From: a virus
Strand: one strand, 5' to 3'
Length of the DNA stretch: 41,980 bases
Virus record (IMG/VR): IMGVR_UViG_3300027969_000181
Coordinates: 1 to 41,980 of that record
A program made the translations under genes and the position numbers. The notes beneath the pieces are model-generated. The model did no database searches. It saw only the letters and a program-made list of their open reading frames with translations, and was not told where the DNA came from. Shown here one piece after another: positions 25,694 through 34,048 of this stretch. The first letter of the stretch is position 1. Every line of letters begins with the position of its first letter.

Positions 25694-26154
25694 ATGAACA
25701 TTTCGTAATCGTAAAACTTGTTTCTGGTGAACAGGTAATGGCAACTCTAACTAATGAAGATGCAACTACAGTAGAGTTACAATACCCAATGGTAATTCGC
25801 ATGATACCATTTGTTGAAGGACATCGTGCTCATGAGCATGTAACTGCTGCACCACTCTGTCAATTCTCTGACGATAAAACTTATCGCATTCCCAAAACCA
25901 ATATTATGTTTGTAAAGAAATTACATGAAGTGTTGATTCCGCATTATAACAGAATCGTTGATGAACATGAGAATACAGTTTTAGTTCGCTCAGACAAGAC
26001 AGGGCACATTGAGAGAATCAAAGAAGAACTTACTGTGGAAGACATTCAGAAGCGTATTGATATGCTAGAATCAATAGCAGGAATAGGGGGAGATACAGAA
26101 GGAGAAGAGGAAGAGACAGGGTATTACATTGAGGGAAACGAAACATTACATTAA
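25690..26154 (+). CDS. Sm-like-fold protein of unknown function
   Basis: The 154-residue protein starts 'FVIVKLVSGEQVMATLTNED', the first strands of an Sm/LSM-like barrel, and continues 'YPMVIRMIPF' and 'YRIPKTNIMFVKKL', as in a group of small phage proteins. The C-terminus is acidic (Glu-rich). The gene at 41470 has the same N-terminal pattern. It overlaps the uvsW stop (ATGA), so it is co-translated with the helicase. A nucleic-acid-binding or assembly role is possible; none is shown. Confidence 0.65.
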   Translation: MNEHFVIVKLVSGEQVMATLTNEDATTVELQYPMVIRMIPFVEGHRAHEHVTAAPLCQFSDDKTYRIPKTNIMFVKKLHEVLIPHYNRIVDEHENTVLVRSDKTGHIERIKEELTVEDIQKRIDMLESIAGIGGDTEGEEEETGYYIEGNETLH

Positions 26155-26206
26155 CCTTTATCGATCAACCCTAACACAGTTAGTATACTCTGTTGGCAAA
26201 TAAAAG

Positions 26207-26256
26207 GCAAGTATATTTTTCTGCAAGAAATGCAAGTCAATAATACTTGCTTTTTT
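26207..26256 (+). terminator. Terminator before gp55 with alternative pairing
   Basis: GCAAGT (26232-26237), 7-nt loop, ACTTGC (26245-26250), TTTTTT. An upstream copy GCAAGTAT (26207-26214) can pair with ATACTTGC (26243-26250) instead. The T-run side overlaps the -35 of the next promoter. Confidence 0.8.
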
Positions 26257-26275
26257 ACATGTATGGGGGTATAAT
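26247..26275 (+). promoter_or_regulatory. Sigma70-like promoter for gp55
   Basis: TTGCTT (26247-26252), 17-nt spacer, TATAAT (26270-26275). A weak TAAATA late-type box also occurs at 26282-26289, so gp55 might be read both early and late. Confidence 0.75.
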
Positions 26276-26304
26276 AGTTGAAGTAAATAAATGAGGGCAT
26301 ACAT

Positions 26305-26874
26305 GTGGCACACTACGTAAACAATGGCGAATTTTTAGTAGCAATGAAGGAGTACCGAGCGTCGGTTATTGACGCAAGGGAAAAGGGATTGCCCAAGCCG
26401 ATGGTAAGCAATTACATCGGCGATTGTATTTTGAAGATCGCAACTCATCTATCATACAAACCAAATTTCATTAACTACACATACAAAGATGACATGATCC
26501 TAGACGGGATCGAAAACTGTATTCATTATATTGATAACTTTGACCCAGCAAAATCATCAAACCCATTTGCTTACTTCACTCAAATTATTTACTATGCATT
26601 TATTCGTAGGATTGCCAAAGAAAAGAAACACTCTTATATTAAAAACAAACTTATACAGAACATGTCGTATGATGCCTTTGAATTACAAGAGCAAGATGAA
26701 GATGGACACTTTCATAATTCGTACTTAGACTTTATGCAAAGCAACCAACAATTTGATGACTTCATTGAACGTAAAGCAGCAAAACGTAAAAAGAAAAAAG
26801 CATCAACAACACTAGATGATTTTATAGAAGGTGATAATAATGAGCAACCACTCGATCAGAGATTGGATACGTGA
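26305..26874 (+). CDS. 55: Late-transcription sigma factor gp55
   Basis: The 189-residue protein (T4: 185) starts at GTG 26305, supported by GAGGG upstream and the conserved beginning 'YVNNgEFLvAMkEYRasV'. The core 'GIenCIhYIDNFDPaKSsNPFAYFTQIIYYAFIRRIaKEKK' is the sigma region 2-like part that recognises the -10 element of late promoters. gp55 directs host RNA polymerase to NATAAATA boxes, which are present throughout this window, with the gp45 clamp as activator. The last 35 bases overlap the next gene. Confidence 0.93.
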   Translation: MAHYVNNGEFLVAMKEYRASVIDAREKGLPKPMVSNYIGDCILKIATHLSYKPNFINYTYKDDMILDGIENCIHYIDNFDPAKSSNPFAYFTQIIYYAFIRRIAKEKKHSYIKNKLIQNMSYDAFELQEQDEDGHFHNSYLDFMQSNQQFDDFIERKAAKRKKKKASTTLDDFIEGDNNEQPLDQRLDT

Positions 26875-28036
26875 ACTTCACGAACATAGAGTTAGTTTTA
26901 ATGAATGGCCACCCACATCATTATCAAGTCGATTAAGAAAACGAAGAAAGACTAAATCAAAAAAACTTCTTCGTGGTCATGTTTGGGATGCTGCAGATAA
27001 TATATTTAATTTGAAAGAGATTATGAGTAACGATAACAAAATTTTCCTTGGAGTTTCTGACGTAGAAGATCTTATCACTTCTGAGGTCATGAAGCGTAGA
27101 GCAGAGACTGGCAAGACCACAGTGCAAAGAGAGACCACTGTTTTGTGTAATCGTGAACGCTGGGCATCATGGGCAGAAGGTCATTACAAAGATGAACTTT
27201 ATATCCAAAACAATTCTTCTTCTGGTATGATCATTGAAGAAGACACTGACAACTTTATCAAGTTCGATGTAAACTCCAACTCAACTACTGTTCGTGCATA
27301 TGGTGATGCTGAGTTTGCAGAAGATCAAATCGAAATCGTTGAATCAAACTTCTCTGTTGTTACATCTTACATTGAGTGGGTATACGGTAGCGATGGTAAC
27401 TCTGTTAATGTTCCATTGAATCGCGATCGTCTTCCTGTCGCTGAGATGTACCCATTCCTCAAAGGTGAATCTCTTGAGGACTACTATGATCGTTACATGG
27501 ATTCATCTGCAAACATTCTGCTGTTGATTGGTCCACCAGGAACTGGCAAAACTACGTTCATTCGTGGATTGCTGGCTCATCGCAATTCTTCTGCCATTGT
27601 AACTTATGATGCAGGCATTCTTGAGAAAGATGGTTTCTTTGCCAAGTTTATTGAGGATGATGCTGAGGTAATGGTACTTGAAGATTCTGATGCGTTTCTG
27701 AAATCTCGCAGTGATGGCAACACAATGATGCATCGTTTCCTTAACGTGGGTGATGGTCTTGTGACAACCAAAGGTAAGAAAATGGTTTTCTCTACAAACC
27801 TTCCAAGTGTTCGTGATATTGATTCTGCTCTTATCCGTCCAGGTCGTTGTTTTGATATTGTTGAATTCAAACCATTGTCTTTGTTTGATGCGCAGAAACT
27901 TGCAGAAAAACTTGATGCTAAATTACCACAACGTAATGCTGGTGATGTTGTTGAGTATTCTATCGCAGAAGTATTCAATAAGCAATCTGAACAAAGCAAA
28001 CAAACACAAGCAAACAGAAAGGTGGGTTTCATTTGA
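26840..28036 (+). CDS. AAA+ ATPase between gp55 and gp47
   Basis: I use ATG 26840 (398 residues), which has GAAGGTG upstream. It lies inside the gp55 gene. An ATG at 27024 would remove a basic N-terminal stretch and cannot be excluded. The C-terminal ATPase has Walker A 'GPPGTGKT' (231-238), Walker B 'VMVLEDSD' (278-285), a sensor-like 'FSTNLP', and 'RPGRCFD' with the arginine finger, resembling BCS1/CDC48-type AAA+ proteins in other marine T4-like phages. Substrate unknown. It is transcribed with gp55 and overlaps gp47. Confidence 0.8.
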   Translation: MSNHSIRDWIRELHEHRVSFNEWPPTSLSSRLRKRRKTKSKKLLRGHVWDAADNIFNLKEIMSNDNKIFLGVSDVEDLITSEVMKRRAETGKTTVQRETTVLCNRERWASWAEGHYKDELYIQNNSSSGMIIEEDTDNFIKFDVNSNSTTVRAYGDAEFAEDQIEIVESNFSVVTSYIEWVYGSDGNSVNVPLNRDRLPVAEMYPFLKGESLEDYYDRYMDSSANILLLIGPPGTGKTTFIRGLLAHRNSSAIVTYDAGILEKDGFFAKFIEDDAEVMVLEDSDAFLKSRSDGNTMMHRFLNVGDGLVTTKGKKMVFSTNLPSVRDIDSALIRPGRCFDIVEFKPLSLFDAQKLAEKLDAKLPQRNAGDVVEYSIAEVFNKQSEQSKQTQANRKVGFI

Positions 28037-29088
28037 AAGTAGCCATTATTACTGATCAACACTTCGGTGCTCGTAATGATAGTTTGACATTCCTTGACTT
28101 CTATCAAAAGTTCTATGACAACACTTTCTTTCCTACTCTCGATGAGCATGGTATTGACACTGTGCTTATTCTTGGTGATACGTTTGATAGACGTAAATAC
28201 GTAAACTTCTATTCTCTGCAACGTGCAAAAGAAATGTTCTTTGACAAGTTGGCTGAACGTAATATTAGAGTGCACATGCTTGCTGGTAATCATGACACTT
28301 ATTACAAGAATACCAATGATGTAAATTCTCCAGATCTACTTCTAGTTGAATATGGTAACATTGATGTTATCTCTAAACCAGAAACAATTATTGTTGATGG
28401 AACTAGTATCTGTATGATGCCGTGGATTTGCCCTGAGAACTATCAGGAAAGTATGGATGTAATCAAGAACACTACTGCTGAGATCTGCATGGGGCATTTT
28501 GAGATTGCAGGGTTCTCAATGTATAGAGGAATGGAATCGCATGATGGGTTATCTAAAGATCTTTTTGATAAGTTTGACCTCGTATTTTCTGGGCATTATC
28601 ACCATCGTTCTAGTAATAAGCACATACATTATCTCGGAAACCCATATGAACTTACTTGGCAAGATTTTAACGATCCCCGAGGATTCCACCTGTTTGATCT
28701 CGGAACACGACAACTCGAGTTCTTTCAAAATCCTTATACAATGTTCTCAAGGATTGAATATGACGACAAAGAAAGAGAAGTACTCGACCTGAACGAACTT
28801 GACCTGCAAGACAAGTATGTGAAGTTAGTAGTTGTAAACAAGACTGACTATTATAAATTTGACAAATTCATTCAATCACTGTATAATAAGGGATGCCATG
28901 AAATTAAAATTGTTGAGGATCTCTCTGAGTTTGAAGATGGAGAGGTTGGTGAGGAAATCAATCTTGAAGATACATTATCTGTCTTATCGAATTACATCGA
29001 TTCAATCGAAACTGATGTTGATAAAGAGCAGGTTAAAACCTTTATGAAATCACTTTATACCGAGGCAGTCAACGTAGAGGTAGTATAA
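28033..29088 (+). CDS. 47: Recombination endonuclease subunit gp47 (Mre11/SbcD-like)
   Basis: The 351-residue nuclease (T4: 339) begins at TTG 28033, overlapping the stop of the AAA+ gene (TTGA), with AAAGGTGG upstream. This unusual start is chosen because 'mKVAIITDQHFG' is the conserved first strand and no ATG is near. Metallophosphoesterase motifs follow in order: DQH, 'LGDTFDRR', 'AGNHD', 'CMGHFE' and 'SGHYHH'. With gp46 it resects DNA ends for recombination-dependent replication and host DNA breakdown. Confidence 0.95.
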   Translation: MKVAIITDQHFGARNDSLTFLDFYQKFYDNTFFPTLDEHGIDTVLILGDTFDRRKYVNFYSLQRAKEMFFDKLAERNIRVHMLAGNHDTYYKNTNDVNSPDLLLVEYGNIDVISKPETIIVDGTSICMMPWICPENYQESMDVIKNTTAEICMGHFEIAGFSMYRGMESHDGLSKDLFDKFDLVFSGHYHHRSSNKHIHYLGNPYELTWQDFNDPRGFHLFDLGTRQLEFFQNPYTMFSRIEYDDKEREVLDLNELDLQDKYVKLVVVNKTDYYKFDKFIQSLYNKGCHEIKIVEDLSEFEDGEVGEEINLEDTLSVLSNYIDSIETDVDKEQVKTFMKSLYTEAVNVEVV

Positions 29089-29372
29089 TGCAACAACTTG
29101 AAATTGAGTATTTCTTTCCACTGACGGAACAGATTCCTCTTGATCTGGATTATAGTGAATGTGATAAACCAAAAATTTATTGGACTACTGAAGTGCTTGG
29201 TACATCAGGACAAGTACTTAGTGTTGGTGCTGGGGGTGCTGGGTTGACCTTTGCAAATCCAACTTGGAAAACTGTTATCTCTGGATGGGAAGTTGGATCT
29301 ATAAATTATAAACCAAATCGTGTACACAAATTCTTTATGAAATTACTTCTTGGTTGGAAATGGAATGGATAA
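29088..29372 (+). CDS. Small protein between gp47 and gp46
   Basis: The 94-residue protein begins by overlapping the gp47 stop (TAATG) and ends immediately before the gp46 ATG, so all three are one translation unit. It starts 'LEIEYFFPLTEQIPLDLDYS', has a Gly-rich middle and ends in a basic aromatic segment ('KFFMKLLLGWKWNG'). T4 also has a small gene (47.1) in this gap, but I see no firm sequence match. Function unknown. Confidence 0.6.
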   Translation: MQQLEIEYFFPLTEQIPLDLDYSECDKPKIYWTTEVLGTSGQVLSVGAGGAGLTFANPTWKTVISGWEVGSINYKPNRVHKFFMKLLLGWKWNG

Positions 29373-31085
29373 ATGATCGTATTTAAATCTGTTGAATGGA
29401 AAAACTTTTTATCAACTGGAAACACAGCGAATAAAGTTCTTCTTGACAAATCTCAAACAACTTTAATTATTGGTAAGAATGGTGAGGGTAAATCTACAGT
29501 CTTAGATGCTCTCTGTTTCGCATTGTTTGGCAAACCATTCCGCAATATCAATAAAGGTCAGTTGGTCAATTCGATCAACGGTAAGAACTGCCTTGTCACT
29601 ATCGAGTTTGATATCAATGGTAGGGAATATAAGATCGTCCGTGGAATCAAACCACATGTGTTTGAAATCTGGGTAAACGATGAAGTAATGAATCAGGATG
29701 CTGCTGTTCGTGATTACCAGAAGGTTCTTGAACAACAAATCCTTAAGTTGAATTACAAAACATTTACACAGGTAGTTATCCTCGGCTCTGCTTCCTTTGT
29801 TCCTTTTATGCAGTTGCCAACTACTCAACGTAGAGAAGTGATTGAAGACATTCTTGATATCAAAATCTTTTCTACAATGAATTCGTTATTGAAGGAGAAA
29901 GCCAGTGAAACAAAAGAAAACATTGCGAGGATTGAAACAGAAATTAAGGTCGCAAAAGGGCAAGTTGATAATCAGACAGCTATTATCAAAACTCTCACTG
30001 AAGCAAAATCAGACAGCATTAAAGGACTTGTTGATAAAATCCGAGCGAATGAGATATCAATTAGCGAGTCGCAAAATCACATCAACTCAATTTCGGCTGA
30101 GATCCAAACTCTTAGAGAACAAACTAGCAGTAAAGCTGAAATCGATGCTGAAATCGAGCAAGCCAAAAACATCAGAAGTAAACTCAACGCCAAACTCGAG
30201 CACTGTGAAACCCATTCCGAATTCTTCAATGAGAACGATGTATGTCCATCGTGCTCGCAAGGTATCGCTGAGGATTACAAACAGAAAGTTATTGATGACC
30301 TCAATTCCAAGATTCTGGAAACTAATGGCAAGGCAGAAGAACTCAATAAGATTCTAACGCACTTGAATGATCAGTTATCTGGCATCAATATAATCTTAGG
30401 TCAAATCACTGATAAGAATATTGAGTTATCTACACACAACAGCACAGTTACTTTACTCAATAAACAAAATGCTCAATTACAAACTGAGATTGAATCTTCA
30501 AAGGCAGACACTTCTAACGTAGATGAAGAGAAGCGTAAGTTGAAAGAACTTGCTCAGGATGCCATGACCAAGATTAACTCAAAGACTGCTTTACAGGAGC
30601 ATCGTAATCTAGAAGAAGTCGCATCTATCCTACTCAAGGACACTGGTATCAAGACTGCAATTATACGTGAGTATCTACCAGTCATGAACAAGTTGATTAA
30701 CAAGTATCTAAATGCCATGGATACGTATATCCACTTTGAACTTGACGAAGCGTTCAACGAAAAGATCAGATCTCGTTTCCGAGATGAGTTTACTTATGCA
30801 AGTTTCTCTGAGGGTGAGAAGATGCGTATCGACCTTGCAATACTTTTCACATGGCGTCAGGTAGCCAAGATGAAGAACTCGGTAAATACAAATCTGTTAC
30901 TTCTCGATGAGATCTTTGACTCATCTCTTGATACAGCTGGTACTGATTACTTCCTCAACCTAATGAATCAGTTCGGTGAGAAGTCAAACATCTTTGTTAT
31001 CTCTCATAAGGGTGATCAGTTGTTTGATAAGTTCAGGTCGGTGATCAAATTCGAGAAAAGGAATGATTTCTCTATAATCGTCTAA
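29373..31085 (+). CDS. 46: Recombination endonuclease subunit gp46 (Rad50/SbcC-like)
   Basis: The 570-residue SMC-type ATPase (T4: 560) has Walker A 'GKNGEGKST' (34-42), long coiled-coil arms, a zinc hook 'CPSC' (C291/C294), the signature 'SFSEGEKMRIDLAILF' and Walker B 'LLLLDEIFDSSLD'. It holds DNA ends and powers the gp47 nuclease. The transcript unit ends downstream at a perfect 10-bp hairpin (31116-31140). Confidence 0.96.
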   Translation: MIVFKSVEWKNFLSTGNTANKVLLDKSQTTLIIGKNGEGKSTVLDALCFALFGKPFRNINKGQLVNSINGKNCLVTIEFDINGREYKIVRGIKPHVFEIWVNDEVMNQDAAVRDYQKVLEQQILKLNYKTFTQVVILGSASFVPFMQLPTTQRREVIEDILDIKIFSTMNSLLKEKASETKENIARIETEIKVAKGQVDNQTAIIKTLTEAKSDSIKGLVDKIRANEISISESQNHINSISAEIQTLREQTSSKAEIDAEIEQAKNIRSKLNAKLEHCETHSEFFNENDVCPSCSQGIAEDYKQKVIDDLNSKILETNGKAEELNKILTHLNDQLSGINIILGQITDKNIELSTHNSTVTLLNKQNAQLQTEIESSKADTSNVDEEKRKLKELAQDAMTKINSKTALQEHRNLEEVASILLKDTGIKTAIIREYLPVMNKLINKYLNAMDTYIHFELDEAFNEKIRSRFRDEFTYASFSEGEKMRIDLAILFTWRQVAKMKNSVNTNLLLLDEIFDSSLDTAGTDYFLNLMNQFGEKSNIFVISHKGDQLFDKFRSVIKFEKRNDFSIIV

Positions 31086-31115
31086 AATTCCCTTTCTAAA
31101 TCAATGACTTACGGC

Positions 31116-31140
31116 AATCCCCTCAGCTTTTGAGGGGATT
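31116..31140 (+). repeat. Conserved hairpin module, copy 1
   Basis: AATCCCCTCA, 5-nt loop, TGAGGGGATT: a perfect 10-bp stem without a T-run. It is preceded by CTAAATCAATGACTTACG (31096-31113) and followed by a sigma70-like promoter. Related modules occur at 33622-33657 and 41900-41961. Confidence 0.75.
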
Positions 31141-31152
31141 ATTACATTTAGC

Positions 31153-31181
31153 TTGCCTTTTATTCATTAATCAGGTAAACT
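31153..31181 (+). promoter_or_regulatory. Sigma70-like promoter for 31212 and the CobT-like gene
   Basis: TTGCCT (31153-31158), 17-nt spacer, TAAACT (31176-31181). It shares the 'TTTATT' run after the -35 with the other promoters of this region. A TATGAT at 31187 is an alternative -10. Confidence 0.6.
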
Positions 31182-31211
31182 TCTGTTATGATGATTAAAA
31201 AGGACTTAAAT

Positions 31212-31403
31212 ATGTGGGAAGACTTTAGCGATTTTGACTTAGCCGAGTTGGCTGGTAAATACGGTATCGAAGATGAACTTGTTTTCGCTGGCGACCTATC
31301 CCTTGCAAACCGATCCGAGATCGAGAGCCGATTGACTGCAATAGAGTACGATATGGCATTCCAAGAAGAAGTTGCCTTTAATTCAGAAGTAGCGTATAAT
31401 TAA
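31212..31403 (+). CDS. Small acidic protein, unknown
   Basis: I place the start at ATG 31212 (63 residues), because AAAAAGGA is well spaced to it. The earlier ATGs at 31188/31191 lie at the predicted transcription start. The product, 'MWEDFSDFDLAELAGKYG' and onward, is acidic and helical with no Cys. It lies 18 bases before the CobT-like gene under a common promoter. T4-like phages carry many such small early proteins; no function is recognised. Confidence 0.65.
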   Translation: MWEDFSDFDLAELAGKYGIEDELVFAGDLSLANRSEIESRLTAIEYDMAFQEEVAFNSEVAYN

Positions 31404-31421
31404 AGGACTGAGGAGAATTTT

Positions 31422-33608
31422 ATGAAAACAAATGCTGTTGATCTATCCGCAAAATTACTTGCAACCGAGAACATTACTGTAGTTCGTTCACGTGTTCGAA
31501 CTGCATCGTTTGATATCAAATCCCGTGTGTTGACTCTTCCGCAATGGAAAGAAATGTCACCCATGGTCGAAGGTATGTTAGTTGGGCATGAAGTCGGTCA
31601 TGCTCTTTACACTGACGAAACCTATCATGAGCCAATTATTGAAAATCGTAAGATGATGACTTATATGAACGTCCTCGAAGATGTTCGTATTGAGAAACTC
31701 ATCAAACGCAAATATCCAGGCATCCGTAAAACGATGAACGAAGGATATAAACAACTCAACGAACAGGACTTCTTTGGTGTAGCCAAAATGCCTTCTCTTG
31801 AGACACTGAACTTAATTGACCGTATTAATCTTTACTTCAAAGCTGGTTATTCATGCGGAGTTGAATTCAACCCAGAAGAAAAGGTATTTGTTCTACGTGC
31901 TGAACGTACTGAAACACCAGAAGAAGTTATTGCGTTGGCAAAAGAAGTTTATGCATTCTCCAAAGAACAAGCACAGAAACGTGCTGAAGAACGCAAAAAG
32001 AATAAGAACGAACTCGATCAAGAAGATGACGACCAAGAATTATTGGAAGACATGGAAGAGATCGACAGTGACTTCATGGATGATTCAGATATGGATGATT
32101 CCGAAGAAGGTGAAACCGATAAAGAAGATAAAGGGTTTGACACATACGATGAACCAGAAGCTGGGAGTGGTCGTACTGAATTGACTCAGGATGAGAAAGA
32201 CGAATTGCTCAAACAGAAGATGGAGCAAGAAGTTGAAGAAGAACTTGAAGTTAAGACTGAGAAAGTATTCTCTGAGAAACTGCAAGAACTCGCTGACGAA
32301 AACACTGAGTATCACTACTATCAATTAGATGAACAATACGTGTTCGATCCAATAGTAGGGTTCAAACGTATTCTCGCTGAAACTAAATCTGTAGATGAAA
32401 ATCTTAATGAATTCAGCAAGAAAGAATATGAAAAGTTTAATCTAGAATCTGGTCGTGTTGTAAACTATCTAATCAAAGAATTTGAGATGCGTAAGAGTGC
32501 AACACTTTACAAACGTGCTCAACAATCCAAGATTGGTTCGTTGGACATGAAGAAAGTCTGGTCTTACAAATTGAATGATGACTTGTTTAAACGTGTAATG
32601 ACTATGCCTAAAGGTAAGAACCATGGTATGATTTTCTTACTTGACTGGTCTGGTTCAATGGATGCAGTTCTCGATGATACCATCAAACAGGTTATCAGCC
32701 TAGCGATGTTCTGTCAACGTGCACAGATTCCTTATCAGGTATTTGCCTTCTCGTCACAATATACAATCTGTAAGACTGATGAGTTGGGAATGAAGTTGAA
32801 TGACAAACGTCGTGCTCACTATTCTCAGGATAAACTTCTTTCAAATGCAAGCACTGATTTTGCTTTGTTGGAATTCTTCTCAAGCAAAATGAGTAATGTT
32901 GAATTCAATACCATGGTTCGCCGACTGATCAACCATCGTAATTTGCGTTACGTTGATGGCAATGATTATGGTACTGGTGGAACTCCACTCAATGAAGCAT
33001 TGAGTTACATGGTAAATTACATCGGTAAGTTTATCAGTTCAAACAGTATTGAGAAAATGTCTTTGATTACTTTGTCTGATGGTGAAGGTGGTGCATTGCA
33101 AGGTGGTGGTCGTTACTGTTTGGAAGACTTTCGTGTTGATTATGCACCAGAATATAAAAGAATTCAACAGAAACATTTCCTTCTTGACCCAGTGACGAAG
33201 AAGTCATATTCTTTGAATCGTTACAGTTCTTTCCAAACTGAAGCAATCCTACGTATGATCAAAGATCGTTACAATGTGAACTCAGTAGGATTCTACATCT
33301 GCCGTAACGCAAGACGTGATCTTGCTCAAGCAGTGAAGACAAACATTCCTGGATTCACTGGAAGTGAATACAATATGGTTGATATCATGCGTCGTGATTT
33401 CCGTGATCAAGGGTTTGCCTCAATCAAGAACACTGGTCGTGACGATTTGTTTATCGTCCCACAGAACAAACTGATCGTTGAAGAGGGTGAGATGGTCGTG
33501 GATGAGAAACAAAATGCTCGCCAAATCGCTCGGAATTTCGGTAAAATGATGGCTGGCAGGAAGACTTCCCGAGTCCTACTCAACCAATTCATCGGATATG
33601 TTGCCTAA
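31422..33608 (+). CDS. CobT-like zincin/VWA-domain protein
   Basis: The 728-residue protein has an N-terminal zincin-like motif HEVGH (56-60) with a nearby 'NVLEDVRIEKLIK', the usual second part in this class. A very acidic linker follows (about 195-285). The C-terminal VWA domain has the metal-ion-dependent adhesion site 'DWSGS' (D408, S410, S412) and a later 'LSDGEGG' (D553). CobT of aerobic cobaltochelatase and related MoxR-partner proteins share this layout. The AAA+ partner candidate is the gene at 34049. Cobalamin synthesis is unlikely from this window alone, since no CobN is present; a protein-remodelling or metal-insertion system is more plausible. SD is GAGGAG. Confidence 0.8.
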   Translation: MKTNAVDLSAKLLATENITVVRSRVRTASFDIKSRVLTLPQWKEMSPMVEGMLVGHEVGHALYTDETYHEPIIENRKMMTYMNVLEDVRIEKLIKRKYPGIRKTMNEGYKQLNEQDFFGVAKMPSLETLNLIDRINLYFKAGYSCGVEFNPEEKVFVLRAERTETPEEVIALAKEVYAFSKEQAQKRAEERKKNKNELDQEDDDQELLEDMEEIDSDFMDDSDMDDSEEGETDKEDKGFDTYDEPEAGSGRTELTQDEKDELLKQKMEQEVEEELEVKTEKVFSEKLQELADENTEYHYYQLDEQYVFDPIVGFKRILAETKSVDENLNEFSKKEYEKFNLESGRVVNYLIKEFEMRKSATLYKRAQQSKIGSLDMKKVWSYKLNDDLFKRVMTMPKGKNHGMIFLLDWSGSMDAVLDDTIKQVISLAMFCQRAQIPYQVFAFSSQYTICKTDELGMKLNDKRRAHYSQDKLLSNASTDFALLEFFSSKMSNVEFNTMVRRLINHRNLRYVDGNDYGTGGTPLNEALSYMVNYIGKFISSNSIEKMSLITLSDGEGGALQGGGRYCLEDFRVDYAPEYKRIQQKHFLLDPVTKKSYSLNRYSSFQTEAILRMIKDRYNVNSVGFYICRNARRDLAQAVKTNIPGFTGSEYNMVDIMRRDFRDQGFASIKNTGRDDLFIVPQNKLIVEEGEMVVDEKQNARQIARNFGKMMAGRKTSRVLLNQFIGYVA

Positions 33609-33621
33609 GTTGTTGATTTTA

Positions 33622-33657
33622 GAGGGGAAAATAATCCCCTCAGGATCGTAGGGGATT
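33622..33657 (+). repeat. Conserved hairpin module, copy 2
   Basis: GAGGGGA (33622-33628) can pair with TCCCCTC (33635-33641). Alternatively AATCCCCT (33633-33640) pairs with AGGGGATT (33650-33657). The two forms exclude each other. A sigma70-like promoter follows directly. Confidence 0.7.
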
Positions 33658-33669
33658 ACAAAATATCGC

Positions 33670-33698
33670 TTTACTTTAATTGCAATCAGTGGTATAAT
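33670..33698 (+). promoter_or_regulatory. Sigma70-like promoter for 33729
   Basis: TTTACT (33670-33675), 17-nt spacer with TTAAT, TATAAT (33693-33698). Start expected near 33705; AAGGAA at 33717-33722. Confidence 0.8.
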
Positions 33699-33728
33699 TA
33701 TATTATGATGATTGAAAAGGAACTGAAA

Positions 33729-33995
33729 ATGATTAAAGTAAATGTTGGTGATGTGATCCGTAGTTATGACTTCAAACCTATGGTTGGTCGTGAAGATTGT
33801 TTCGTTGAAGGTGTGGTTGAGCGTATGACAAATGAGCAGGGTTACGATGCATATAAAATCACCGTAACAAAAGACTCATGGATCGATGAAACTGATCCAA
33901 GTGACAAAGGTCGAATTGGCAAAATTGTTTACGTGCCTGTGCAGGTTTCCTTTATGGAATACGCTGGTCGTGTGATCAACCTGTCAAGAATTTAA
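33729..33995 (+). CDS. Small unknown protein upstream of the CobS-like gene
   Basis: ATG 33729 (88 residues) is chosen for its AAGGAA at 6 bases; the ATGs at 33705/33708 would lie at or before the predicted mRNA start. The product 'VNVGDVIRSYDFKPMVGRED' continues with 'CFVEGVVERM' and 'AYKITVTKDSWIDE'. It looks like a small beta-barrel protein of a type frequent in marine T4-like phages. Function unknown. It has its own promoter and lies between the two CobT/CobS-like genes. Confidence 0.65.
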   Translation: MIKVNVGDVIRSYDFKPMVGREDCFVEGVVERMTNEQGYDAYKITVTKDSWIDETDPSDKGRIGKIVYVPVQVSFMEYAGRVINLSRI

Positions 33996-33996
33996 C

Positions 33997-34025
33997 TTGA
34001 CTTTAATTCGTGATAGTGGTATAAT
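33997..34025 (+). promoter_or_regulatory. Sigma70-like promoter for the CobS-like gene
   Basis: TTGACT (33997-34002), 17-nt spacer starting TTAATT, TATAAT (34020-34025). A near-consensus host-type promoter. Expected start near 34032. Confidence 0.88.
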
Positions 34026-34048
34026 AAATTTTTATGATGGAGAAATTG

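Noticed and set aside
27604-28293. 229-residue minus-strand open frame
   Set aside because: It lies wholly opposite the AAA+ and gp47 genes, which have clear motifs. No ribosome site or family match; a shadow of codon bias.
31188-31211. Upstream ATG starts (31188, and similar at 33705, 34034)
   Set aside because: They lie at or before the predicted mRNA start and lack ribosome sites; the downstream ATGs have well-spaced AAGGA or GGAG.
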